Positions 25,887 to 36,700 of a stretch of 64,000 nt of DNA are shown here, piece after piece; the stretch's first letter is position 1; the number at the start of each line of letters is the position of its first letter. The translations under genes and the position numbers were made by a program. Location of the stretch: contig CAJUII010000002.1 in NCBI GenBank assembly GCA_910586405.1, forward strand, positions 1-64,000, written 5' to 3'. Under the pieces are notes generated by a model, which saw only the letters and a list, made by a program, of their open reading frames with translations, had not been told where the DNA came from and did no database searches. Origin of the DNA: an uncultured Lachnospiraceae bacterium. Its GTDB lineage: Bacteria > Bacillota > Clostridia > Lachnospirales > Lachnospiraceae.

Positions 25887-27779
25887 TTATCCCTCCATGC
25901 TACTTTCATTCTCCTGCATCCATGACTGAAACATTAACATGTACCAAATCTGTATGCGCCAGTTACCATTGTCTATAAAATCCCGCCAGATTCGATGCAC
26001 TTCCTCCGCATTCAAAATTCCCTGACGCCGAATCAGACTGGCATCCAACAGAGACTCTGCCCACTCCCTCAGCCCCGGTTCCCGCAGCCACTGTGTGATC
26101 GGTATCGAAAATCCCTTCTTGGGGCGGTCCATCATCTGTTTCGGCACATAACGATATAGGACATCCCGCAATACCAGCTTGCCCTCATCCCCCTGCTTTT
26201 TGTAAGACATCGGAATCGTCCATGCAAACTCGACGACATCCCTGTCCAGCATCGGCACACGCGTCTCCAGCGATACCGCCATCGCCGCGCGGTCTACCTT
26301 GACCAGAATGTCGTCTGGATGATACACCTCCATGTCCATCAGCATGATACTGTTCTGCGTGTCGTTGAGTGCACCGTACGGGAAGCTATTGTGCTTGTAC
26401 GGGTATACTGCCCGCTCGAGCGCGATATTTAGATTCGATGCCTCCTGCGCATTGGAGAGCTCATAGAGATGCTCTGGACTCCTGGCTCCGAGCAGATACG
26501 CCTTAGTCTGTAGCATCTGCTGGTTTCGAATCAGCGGATTGCCGACCAGAAGGCTGCTGGCTAGCCTGCGTATGCAGTACGGGTAGGATTTCATCTTGCT
26601 CCAGATGCGGTTGATGGACGAGTAGGTCGTATAACCGCAAAAAAGTTCGTCACCGCCGTCGCCGCTCAGCGATACCGTCACGTGTTCTCTCGTCATTTTG
26701 CTCACCAGATAGGTCGGAATCTGTGAGGAATCGGCAAACGGCTCGCCATACATCCACGCCAGTCTGGGAATCACTGCCTTGGCATCCTCCGCCGTGATGT
26801 ACAGCTCCGTGTGCTCTGTGCCAAGATGCTGCGCGATCTCCTTGGCATAGACTGCCTCGTTGTACTCCTTGTCCTCCATGCCGATCGTAAAGCTTCTGAC
26901 CTTGCGCGCCGACTGTGCCTGCATCAGCGCCACGACGGTACTACTGTCAATCCCCGCCGACAAAAACGCGCCGACTGGAACATCCGCCACCATCTGTTCT
27001 TTGATCGAAGCTTTCAAGAGACGCTCCAGCTCGTCCGCAGCCTCCTGCCTGCTCCCCTGAAACGGATGTGACTGTCCGTATTTTGCCGTCTCGCGCACTG
27101 ACCAGTATGTCTGTACCTTCGGTTCCTGATAGGGCGCGTCGAGTTCCAGCATACAGCCTGCATCCAGTTTGTAGATATCTTGATAAATCGAGTACGGCGC
27201 TGGGATATACCCATGTATAAAATACAATTGCAGTACCTTTGTGTCAATCGCATTCTTAAAATTCTCCAGCGCGCGAATACTGCCAATATCTGAGGCAAAC
27301 ACAAAATGCCCGTTTACAAACCCATAATAGAGCGGCTTCTCCCCGATGCGATCGCGGATCAGCGTCAACCTTCCAGTCTCTCTGTCCAGAAGGGCGATTG
27401 CGAACATGCCCTTGCAGTGTCTGATCGTCTCAACCACGCCGTATGCCTCAAACGCCTCGAGCAGCACTTCTGTGTCTGACGTTCCCCGAAAGGCGGCTAC
27501 CTTCTTCTCCTTTAACAGCTTGTCTCGCAGCCTTCTGTAATTGTAGATCTCTCCGTTAAACACACACACATACCTGCCGGACGCCGAGTGCATCGGCTGC
27601 GCTCCGGTCTCCGACAAATCCACAATGGAGAGCCTGCGATGTCCGAGTACGACGGTTGCATTCTCATTTGCCCAGATTCCTCCGGCGTCCGGGCCCCTGT
27701 GCCGCATCCGCCGGTTCATTTTCTCTATATTTTCTCTCCAGTTTGCAGGATTGTTACAAAAGCCTGCTATTCCACACAT
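25887..27779 (-). CDS. Glutamine-dependent asparagine synthase-like amidotransferase
   Basis: A 630-residue AsnB-type enzyme. The N-terminal class II glutaminase domain begins MCGIAGF with catalytic Cys2 after Met removal and has RHRGPDAGG and GHRRLSIVDLS. The C-terminal synthetase domain starts near 240 and has the pyrophosphatase loop FLSAGIDSSTV (SAG in place of the usual SGG), EPFADSSQIPTYL, SGDGGDELFCGY and KVDRAAMAVSLETRVP. In polysaccharide loci such proteins usually amidate a uronic or other acidic sugar rather than make asparagine. GAGG eight bases before the ATG supports the start. It lies between the SGNH-like and UbiA-type genes. A second AsnB-like gene is at 53537-55414. Confidence 0.88.
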   Translation of the reverse strand: MCGIAGFCNNPANWRENIEKMNRRMRHRGPDAGGIWANENATVVLGHRRLSIVDLSETGAQPMHSASGRYVCVFNGEIYNYRRLRDKLLKEKKVAAFRGTSDTEVLLEAFEAYGVVETIRHCKGMFAIALLDRETGRLTLIRDRIGEKPLYYGFVNGHFVFASDIGSIRALENFKNAIDTKVLQLYFIHGYIPAPYSIYQDIYKLDAGCMLELDAPYQEPKVQTYWSVRETAKYGQSHPFQGSRQEAADELERLLKASIKEQMVADVPVGAFLSAGIDSSTVVALMQAQSARKVRSFTIGMEDKEYNEAVYAKEIAQHLGTEHTELYITAEDAKAVIPRLAWMYGEPFADSSQIPTYLVSKMTREHVTVSLSGDGGDELFCGYTTYSSINRIWSKMKSYPYCIRRLASSLLVGNPLIRNQQMLQTKAYLLGARSPEHLYELSNAQEASNLNIALERAVYPYKHNSFPYGALNDTQNSIMLMDMEVYHPDDILVKVDRAAMAVSLETRVPMLDRDVVEFAWTIPMSYKKQGDEGKLVLRDVLYRYVPKQMMDRPKKGFSIPITQWLREPGLREWAESLLDASLIRRQGILNAEEVHRIWRDFIDNGNWRIQIWYMLMFQSWMQENESSMEG

Positions 27780-27830
27780 ACAATTAACCTCATTCCCTTT
27801 ATACTATGCGATCTCTCATCATGCTGCCTT

Positions 27831-29096
27831 TTACTGCATCTCATACTCGTCCTCGCCGCTTCGGACCAGCGTCCGTGTGCTGACGAGCGCACCTCCGTCT
27901 GCGGTGTAGACACGAACCTGGACTGTATTGTCATCAACAATCCCCAAAGCATCGACTTCCGCCGGCGCCATACGCACCACACTGCCGTACACACCGATGT
28001 TTCCGATCAGCTCCTTCATCTGCTGATCCTGAAAAAGAAAAGAAGTCTCTGTGGCGTACAGCTTCGTCAGATAATCCCTGTCATTTAAAAGCATCAGGTA
28101 CGACCATGCATTCTGCTGACTGTCCAGCCACTCCTGCTTCATCTGGCGGTACTCCTCATAGTCTTCGTGCCAGGAGGCGTACGCTGGCTGCTTTCGTTGA
28201 TCCGCCACATCATAGTGCGTCCTGATATAGTTTCCCAGATAATCCGTCACCTTCTTCGCGCCGGAGGCATTCAGATGATGCGCCTCGTCTGCACAGTCTG
28301 TCGCGTAGTTGATCTCTAAATCTTCATAGACAAAATTCAAATATGGAATCCCATTTTTCTCTGCGGCTGCATAGCCCCAATTTGCCACCTGCTGATCCCC
28401 CTCCGGCATCGTGTAGGGAACATACATCAAGATCACCTCAATCTGCTGTGCCTTGCACAAGTCAATGATCTTCTGTAAATACTGTTTATTTAAGCGGTCT
28501 GTCGGGTCATACTCCTCCTGCGGTATGAGTGTCGGCGGTACATTGACAGTGACCTCCTCCCGCAGCTCCGCCCCCTTCTCGAGTCCGGTTTTCGGATGGA
28601 TGTCCTCCCTGCCAAGCTCCTCCCATCGACTGTGATACAGAGATAGATTAAACAGATACTCCATGCGCTTCTCAGGCACTAACAGATCACGGACCATCTC
28701 GATTTTCAGCGTGGAGAAGGGCATCGCGTCCGTAAAATTATGCAGGTACTGCTCATTTACTTTACTATCTCCATCCACGGCATACAGGTCAATGACCACA
28801 ACCTTGGGCGTCGTGTACGCCAGCGCATTGCGCAGCTGCCAGTAATTTGTACAGATGTTCTCCGAATGGTTTGCCATATTGTAGGAAACAATGCCGTAAT
28901 CCCGCCACAGTTCCATCGGATACACCGCGTTGAGCACATGGCTCGTCCCCAGAAACAGTACGTCAAAGTCCTCCTCCTGCTGGTAAAAGTCATAATACTT
29001 TGCATAGCTGTACTTACGCTCAAACAGCTTTTGGGTCGCACCGACCACCAGAATTACAAGCAGGCTAAAACAGATGACCGCCGTCACTCTCCTCAT
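27831..29096 (-). CDS. SGNH-like membrane-anchored protein paired with second MBOAT
   Basis: A 421-residue protein with an N-terminal anchor (residues 3-20) and an extracellular SGNH-type domain. The nucleophile block is FLGTSHVLNA (Ser52) and the distal pair is DEAHHLN (Asp270, His273). It follows the MBOAT gene at 29107, whose stop lies ten bases before this ATG. It is the functional equivalent of the 9238 gene but shares little sequence with it beyond the motifs. A longer reading from ATG at 29138 has GGAGG upstream, but those bases encode the conserved MBOAT C-terminus, so ATG at 29096 with a weaker AGG site is preferred. The expected role is transfer or removal of acyl groups on extracellular glycan. 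Confidence 0.75.
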   Translation of the reverse strand: MRRVTAVICFSLLVILVVGATQKLFERKYSYAKYYDFYQQEEDFDVLFLGTSHVLNAVYPMELWRDYGIVSYNMANHSENICTNYWQLRNALAYTTPKVVVIDLYAVDGDSKVNEQYLHNFTDAMPFSTLKIEMVRDLLVPEKRMEYLFNLSLYHSRWEELGREDIHPKTGLEKGAELREEVTVNVPPTLIPQEEYDPTDRLNKQYLQKIIDLCKAQQIEVILMYVPYTMPEGDQQVANWGYAAAEKNGIPYLNFVYEDLEINYATDCADEAHHLNASGAKKVTDYLGNYIRTHYDVADQRKQPAYASWHEDYEEYRQMKQEWLDSQQNAWSYLMLLNDRDYLTKLYATETSFLFQDQQMKELIGNIGVYGSVVRMAPAEVDALGIVDDNTVQVRVYTADGGALVSTRTLVRSGEDEYEMQ

Positions 29097-29106
29097 CTTT
29101 ATCTGC

Positions 29107-30579
29107 CTAGAATTGGAAGTAAATAAAGCTTGAGGCATCATAGCTCCCTCCCCACACACCAAATACCAGAATAAACCAAAATGCAGTGATGTAGCACAGC
29201 CATCTGCACCACAATTCCTGATCGATCAACACATCCCGAACCCTGACTCCCCTGTATTTGAGAGCATCCACCGCAATCATCACAGCCACGCCAAACAACA
29301 ATACCATAAAGCTCTTCGCGCTGAGTCCCAGCTCATACAGTGAACCATCCCACAAGATACTGACATTGCCGATGTGCACCATACTCTTGATCATCGCGAC
29401 CGCATCCCCAATCGATTCTGCCCTGAAAAAAATCCAGGCAAAATCGACAAGCCCAAAGGTAATAAGACCGCTGACCAGCTTGTGTCCGATGCTCTCGGGC
29501 TTTAGCGCAAATACGATATTGAGCTTGTCCCTCACCGGTCTGGTGATGCCGCCGACTACCTGATAAAGCCCATGAATCAGCCCCCACATCACATACGTAG
29601 CCGCCGCGCCATGCCACAGACCACTGACTAGAAACACAATGACAATATTTCGATATTTCACAAACGTTCCGCGGCGGTTCCCTCCCAGCGGAATATAGAG
29701 ATAATCGCGGAACCAGCTTGACAGCGAGATATGCCATCTGCGCCAGAACTCACCGATACTGCACGCAAAATACGGGCAGTCAAAATTCTCCATCAACTGA
29801 AAGCCCAGCACCTTTGCCGCACCGATAGCAATCGTCGAATATCCTGCAAAATCGCAGTAAATTTGTATGGCAAACAACACAGATGCCACAATAATATACA
29901 TCCCTCCATACTGCGGATAATCCCCATAGACTGTATTGACAATGATTGCCACTCTGTCCGCTATCACCAGTTTGAGGAAAAATCCCCATAACATGACAAG
30001 CAGCCCCTCCCGCATCTTGTCATAATCAAACGAGTGTGGCTGGTTCACCTGCCGCAGCAGATTCTTGGAGCGCTCGATCGGACCTGCCACAAGCTGCGGA
30101 AAAAAAGACACAAACAGAGCGTACATGAAAAAGTTCCGCTCGGCAGCGATATCGCCTCGGTACACATCCATCGTATAGCTCAATGCCTGAAATGTATAGA
30201 AGGAGATGCCGACTGGCAGCAGCAAGCCAAACGCCGGCTTTGGCAGTGTCAGACCAAACTGCAAGAGGGCAAGATTGAGTGTATCCACCGCAAAATCAAA
30301 ATATTTAAAAAAGAAAAGCACTCCGATATTCAGCACAAAGCTGACAGCAACTGCTGCCCGTCTCCCCCGCGCTGTTTCAGCGCGCTCGATCACGATGCCG
30401 CTCAGATAAGTGACACCTGTGGAAAACAACAAAAGCAGCACATACCTGGCATCCCAGTTCATATAAAAATAATAGCTTGCCGCAAGCAGCCAGAGATATT
30501 GCATCTTCTTTGGCAGCAAAAAGTTGATCAGTACGACAATCGGAAAGAAAATAAGAAAACTATATGAGTTAAAAACCAT
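29107..30579 (-). CDS. MBOAT family O-acyltransferase, second copy
   Basis: A 490-residue MBOAT protein with about eleven membrane segments. The core carries YCDFAGYSTIAIGAAKVLGF (241-260), FWRRWHISLSSWF (His283) and the catalytic histidine in SGLWHGAAATYVMWG (His323). PVGISFYTFQALSYTMDVYR (122-141) is also typical of AlgI-like members. CAGGAG eight bases before the ATG supports the start. It heads the unit MBOAT, SGNH, AsnB, UbiA, HAD, and a possible promoter lies 29-57 bases upstream. It differs clearly from the 10332 copy, so the two pairs probably act on different sugars or with different acyl donors. Confidence 0.9.
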   Translation of the reverse strand: MVFNSYSFLIFFPIVVLINFLLPKKMQYLWLLAASYYFYMNWDARYVLLLLFSTGVTYLSGIVIERAETARGRRAAVAVSFVLNIGVLFFFKYFDFAVDTLNLALLQFGLTLPKPAFGLLLPVGISFYTFQALSYTMDVYRGDIAAERNFFMYALFVSFFPQLVAGPIERSKNLLRQVNQPHSFDYDKMREGLLVMLWGFFLKLVIADRVAIIVNTVYGDYPQYGGMYIIVASVLFAIQIYCDFAGYSTIAIGAAKVLGFQLMENFDCPYFACSIGEFWRRWHISLSSWFRDYLYIPLGGNRRGTFVKYRNIVIVFLVSGLWHGAAATYVMWGLIHGLYQVVGGITRPVRDKLNIVFALKPESIGHKLVSGLITFGLVDFAWIFFRAESIGDAVAMIKSMVHIGNVSILWDGSLYELGLSAKSFMVLLFGVAVMIAVDALKYRGVRVRDVLIDQELWCRWLCYITAFWFILVFGVWGGSYDASSFIYFQF

Positions 30580-30607
30580 GACACTTGCTCCTGTTTTTCA
30601 TAAAATG

Positions 30608-30636
30608 ATATCATACCTTTACAGATAATATCACAA
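30608..30636 (-). promoter_or_regulatory. Candidate promoter for the MBOAT-SGNH-AsnB-UbiA-HAD unit
   Basis: On the minus strand TTGTGA (30631-30636) and TGATAT (30608-30613) are separated by exactly 17 bases, followed by an AT-rich stretch. The expected transcript starts some 20-25 bases before the MBOAT ribosome binding site. The -10 is not close to consensus, so this is a candidate only. Confidence 0.4.
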
Positions 30637-30663
30637 TTTCGGATTAATTCCTAGTATATGTAG

Positions 30664-30702
30664 AAAAAAATAGTGTATTCCAGTGATTGGAATACACTAT
30701 TT
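30664..30702 (-). terminator. Intrinsic terminator of the giant Big_2 protein gene
   Basis: A perfect 14-bp stem (AATAGTGTATTCCA and its complement, loop of five bases, 30669-30702) lies directly after the stop of the minus-strand gene. On the minus strand it is followed by seven T residues (30664-30670). It is a clear rho-independent terminator that separates this transcript from the MBOAT unit. Confidence 0.92.
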
Positions 30703-30707
30703 AAGAT

Positions 30708-33700
30708 TTAAGATATTGTGATCGGTATCAGCAATTCTTTATTGGAGCCATCTGTGGTGGTGACTGTGATGGTCGCTGATCCTCTGCCCTTGACTGTAAT
30801 CTTTCCTTTCGATGAAACCTGTATTACTTTTTTATTGCTTGACTTGTACTTAAAAGTCTGCTTGGTCGCAGTGATCGGCCGCACGGAGATATAGTCCGCC
30901 AGATTCAGCGTATCGCCCTTTTTCCTGAGCTTATCAATCTTGCTGTCAAGCACTTCATCTGTATAAAGGTTTGTGATAATCGTACCGACATACACATTGA
31001 TCTTGCATTTCTTATTTGTGCCATCCTGCACTGTCGCTGTCAATGTTGTCTTTCCTTCCTTCAAGCAGGTGAGCTTACCGTTGCTGTCCACATTCACAAT
31101 CTTTTTATTGCCGGACTTCCAGACTACCTTTTGATTATCCATCTTTTCCCCGGAAGTCGTGAGCAGTTTGGCGCTGAGCCGTACATTCTCATCATCGATG
31201 TCAATGCCCAGCGTATCGCCTGTCTTATACTCGTCCGTTTTCCCGTTCTGCGTGATGACAACCTTCTTGACTGGATTTGCGATGGATACATGGAACTCAC
31301 AAGTCACCCCGCTGTTGTCTCCCGCAGTCGCAATCACCGTGGCATACGCCTTACCACTCAGATATTTCTTGGCAGTGACCTTTCCTGTCTTTGACACAGA
31401 GATGTAAGGTTTGTCCTCGTCTGCCACTTTCCACGTCACTTTCTTCGTCGTGGATGCAAGCGGTCTGAAGCCGACCTTCAACTGTACGGATTTCTTGTGC
31501 GCTACACTGACTTCACCTGCGCCGCTCTCCGTAACCTTCACATTTTCTGGCACTAACTTTGTCACTTGTTTTGCCACAACAATCGTCACAGTGGCCTTCT
31601 TGCCGCTTCCATCTGCCGCTGTCGCTGTAATCTTGGCAGTTCCTGCCTTGACAGGTGTCACAACACCCCGCTTGTCCACCGTCGCGACGGACTTCTTGCT
31701 CGATTTCCAGGTCACATACTCATCATAAGTATCCGCTTCCCCGTCCACAATCGCCATGAGACTCACATTGGGATTGCCGTTATAGCCCCTGACAATATCC
31801 ACGCCAAGCTTCTTGCCAGAAACCAGCGTACTGCCGCCATCCAGCGCAATATCAACCTTCTTGATGGCACTTGTCACTTCGAGTGCAAACTTGGATGGAC
31901 TGCCCTTCTTAGGGATTGCCGTAATTGTAACAGTTCCTTTTTTCTTTGCTGACACTTGTCCTTTTGAGTCGATGGTGGCAACCGATTTGTTGGAAGATCT
32001 CCACTCACTGATCGCTGTTTTTCCCGCAGAGAGCTTCACCTTCTTGCCGACTGCAACTCTGTCTGAGCCTGTGATGACCGGCGCCGCATTCTCAACATGT
32101 ATCGTGCAGGTGTCTTTGCTGTTAAAACCATCTGTGCTCGCTGCGGTGATCGTCACCTTGCCATCTGAAACCAAGGTGACATTTCCATCCTCATCAACCT
32201 CGGCAATCGCATCATTAGAGCTGCTCCATTTGATCTCACCGGGTTCCTCTGTGATCGCCTCCCCCGTGAAATCTGCTGCCAACTGAAGCGTTCCCCGCTG
32301 CTGGTCATTCATGTCACAATAGATATTTTTCTTTTTGCTCTTTATCTCGATCGGATATCGGTCCTCATCGAGACACCGAATCTCGATCTTTTGTTTTGTC
32401 CGCATGATATAGACTTCAAACGTATCATACGCTCCGCCGCCGTCTGCCGCCTCCGCAGTGATCGTCACCGTACCATTCTTCCGAATGGCAGTGATATTTC
32501 CCTTGTCATCCACAGAAACTGCTTTGCTGTTGGAGCTTGACCATCTGACCGCCTTGTTCAGTGCGTCCCTTCCTCCTACTTCTGCCTTGAGCTGTATCGT
32601 CTTGCCTGTGCCGATGTAATGGCTTCCTGTGATCTTGACACTCTTTGCCAATGTATTTACAACGACATTGACACTTGCCTTCTTGCCGCTTCCGTCTGTA
32701 GACTCCGCGGTGATAACCGCAGTTCCCAGCTTCACAGCCGTGACAGTACCATCCTGGCTGACAGTCGCCACACTCTCATCGCTAGATGTCCATGTCACAT
32801 CCTGGCAGGCAGTGCTCGGTCTCACATACACTCTGAGCTTTTTCACACTGAGTTGGTCATCAGGATCTAATCCAAGTGATTTATTGTTCAGGACAATCGA
32901 CTTGTCAGGGCGCTCCTCATCATCATAGTACACATCATTATCAGGAATGATCTGGAAATCCTTGATGGACTCTGTGACCGTCATCGCGTAGTATGCTTCG
33001 ATTGCACTGTTGCCTACAGATGTCGCCACAATCTGAGTATCTCCTGCTTTTACACCGGTAACAACACCTGTTGTCTTATCGATTTTGGCAACTTTCGGAT
33101 TCAGGGACTCCCATGTGACATTTTTATTCTTAGCCGATAAGGGTCTGATCTCTGCTGTCAATTTGATTGTCTTTCCCTTCATTACCCTGTGGCTTCCCTT
33201 GATGATGATCTCTGATGCCTGTTGTTCCACACTGATCGTCGTCTGTGCCATAATACCGCTTCCGTCCGTCGCGGTTGCTGTGATGACAGTCTGTCCTGCC
33301 TTCTCCTTCACCGTCACGGTACAGCTTCCGTCCTTGTTATCCTCGAGCGTTGCAATCGCCTCGTTGGAAGATTTCCACGTCACACTGGGTATTGCGTTAT
33401 CGGGCACTGTCTTCACACTCAACATAAATATCCTGTCGTCGCGCAGCGGATTGACAGCAATCTTGGAATCTGTCACCGGATTTCTAAGATCGTTTCCTTT
33501 ATAGATATTGATCTTGGTCACTTTTGGCTTCACCACAACTCGGATGCTGCCCTCCGCGCCGTCTCCGTTTGGTCCTAGATCCAGCGAACGCGCCGTAATA
33601 ACTGCCTCTGTCTCCCTAGAGACCTCCTTGGCTGTGACGGTGTAGGTGTCCTTGCCCTCATCCTTTACCAGTTCGAGCACATTTTTATCGCTGCATGAAA

Positions 33701-36700
33701 CACTTAGCTTGCGCTCTGTGGCATCTGCCGGGAAGAACCGCGGTGAAATCTTGAACTGCTGTCCTCCTGAAAGCAGCACACGCCCCTTCTCGTCTGTCAC
33801 AACAGTGCCGTTCTTAGATGCGGGCTCCGGCACCAGCGTGAGTTCATTGACAACACTCATCACCCTGATGCGCACCTTGGCGCTCTTCTTGCCCTTATCT
33901 GTAGACTTCACTGTGACTGTCGTGATACCATCACTCAGTGCGCGCATCTTTCCAGTGTATTTGTCTATGATCTCCAGCACGCCCTCATCATCCTTGACAT
34001 CCTCCGTATTCTGAGGTGTCACGGACCATATAACACGCTGGCTTGCATCATTTGGCGACACTTTGACACTCAGGTTCTCTACCGGATATTCGAGCCGATT
34101 TCCTTTTGATGTACCCACCGCGATGAACTTTGCGGTAGCATAATCATAGATTACCGTCTTGTTTGTGACATCTCTGTCATCAAGCTTGATCGTAAGCTGG
34201 TCCGCAAGCGGACATACTATTACGTTAAGAATCTTGATCTCATCTTTATACTGTGCGGTGATCTTTGCCTTGCCAGGCTTCTTTGCCGTGATCTCCGCCT
34301 TGGCAGAACCGTCAATCAGCCCTGAGATGCCCTCGACATTCGCCACGGTATCATCTGTGGTGGACCATGTAACCCGATTGTCACCCGAAGTATCCCCGCT
34401 GACAACAGCCTCTACAATATATGTTTCTCCCGCTGCGATATCCAGATCTTTGATGTCTTTGCCGTACTCTGAATCGTCCTTGTCATTGGCATCTCTAATC
34501 CAAATGATGACCTCCGACTGACTCACTGTCACCTTAAAGCGAAGCTCCGTGGACAGCGAACCGTCGGCAAGTTTTCCTGTTATGACGGTATCTCCCGCCT
34601 TCACCGCAGTGACTTTTCCATTTTCGTCCACAGTCGCGATATTCTCGTCGTCGGACTCCCATGTCATTTTCTTATTATCAGCACTCTCCGGCGTGAACTT
34701 TACCTTGATTTCATAAGTGTCTTTGACCGCCAATGTCACCCTGTCATTGAGCAGTTCTATGCGCTCTACACCACCCGGGACAGTGCTGCCTGAGCCCCAG
34801 CCGGCATATGCGATCCTAGGGCCTGTCACCTTGGATGTAAAGCTAAATGTTTTATTCAGCGACGAATCCGCATACCATCCCTCAAACACTGCATTGTTCT
34901 TGGTGGGGCTGTTTCCAGGTTCCGTAACTGTGTCGCCGTCATCCACAATCTCAAAATACTTGTCGAAACATCCTCCGTTTGGCTCAAAGATCACAGGATA
35001 TTGATAACTCTCCGACGGCAGTCCCTTCATTTCTGCCTTGAGCTCCTCTGCCGTTCTGCCATATTCTTTTCCAGCTACCTTAATATTATCTTTATTGTAG
35101 ATACAGCCAAGCGAATCATGCTTGAAATAGCTGCCCGTACAAGAGACCGTGCTGCCCAGATATCCTGCGATCGATCCTGCTCTGACAGACCTATCGCCAA
35201 GCGAGAAATCACCTGTATTGTAACAGCCGGATATCGATCCAGTCATCAGAATGCCCGCGATACCGCCGATCTCGTTCGCTGTTGATGCCGCACTGATGCG
35301 TCCCAGATTATAACAGTCCACAATACTCACCGGACATTTGTCTGGCGCACCTCCCAAAATACCGCCGACGCCTGTCTTGCTGCCTGTGATCTTTCCTTTA
35401 TTGACAGATTTTCTAATCTCATTGCTCTCAGCGCCTTTATACAAACCTACGATGCCCGCCACGTTTGCGGAACCACTTATATCCCCATAGTTTCCACTCT
35501 CTGTAACGACACCTGTCGTATATCCCGCGACACCCGCAGTATTGTTGTATCCTGTGACTGTACCGTAGTTGTAGGACTTCTCGACCAACGCTGTGTCCCT
35601 GTTGCCCGCACAGATTCCGCCTGCCTGTTCGCCAGTGCCGCTTTTCTCCAGCGTGATACTCCCATAGTTTCTACAGCCTGTCACGGTATTTCTGTTCTCT
35701 GCCGTCACACCTGCCACAGAGTGCGTTCCTGTCACAGACATATAGTTATAGCACTTTTTGACAACCCCATCGTTGGAGGCCGCGATACCTGCCACAACAG
35801 ATGCCTTCGTGCGGATTGCTCCGACTGCATAGCAGCTCTCGATCGTACCACTGTTTCTGCCCGCGATTCCGGCAATATACTTCGCATTGCCCGCTGTCTC
35901 CGCAGCAGCAGTGATATCGCCCGCATAGACGCAATTTCTGATCGTACCGTAATTTCTGCCCGCAATACCTGCTGTGGTATCCATCGCCGAGGTTGATTTT
36001 AGATCTCCTGTAACAACGCAGTTCTCAATTGTACCGCTGTTTTTGCCCGCGATGATACCGGCGCCCACGCTCCCGTCCAGGGTTGCTTTACTGATATGAA
36101 GATTTTTGACGGACGCGCCGGACTCTATCTCCCTGAACAAGCCTTTTTTCATCTTCACATTCGTGATGGAATGACCGTTGCCGTTGAACGTCCCTGAAAA
36201 GACAGCATCGAAAACTGCATTTCCACCGTTCATATCAATATCACAATTCAGTACTATATTCTTGTCAGCATACTTATCGCGATCTGCCAGGAATGACACA
36301 AACTCATCCTTATTATTAATTTGATAATTTCCATTTGCCTGCCTTAATTCAGTAACAGACTCAAAATATGTATCCGCCAGCATAAAAACGCCTTCGTCAG
36401 CATACTCTTCCTCCTCAAGCTCGTACACTTTGATGTCGATCTCCGGCGGAAGCAGAAATGTCTGCTCGTCTGTATTGGCAGTGACTTCCTCCGTTGTCTG
36501 CGTTTCCGTTTCTGACTCGGTCGTCCCTGTCTCGGTTGTCGTCTCTGTCTCGGTTGTCGTCTCCGTCTCGGCTGCTGTCTCTGTCTCGGTTGTCGTCTCC
36601 GTCTCAGAGCTGCTCTCCGTCGTTGTATCTGTCTCCGTTTTCGTCTCGGTCTTTGTCTCCGTCTCAGAACTGTTCTCTGTTGTTCCAGTTTCCGTTCTGC

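Noticed and set aside
25887..27779. Housekeeping asparagine synthetase
   Set aside because: The motifs allow it, but the gene is tightly packed between glycan genes, a second AsnB-type gene is in the same locus, and the pyrophosphatase loop is SAG. A glycan amidation role is preferred, though not proven.
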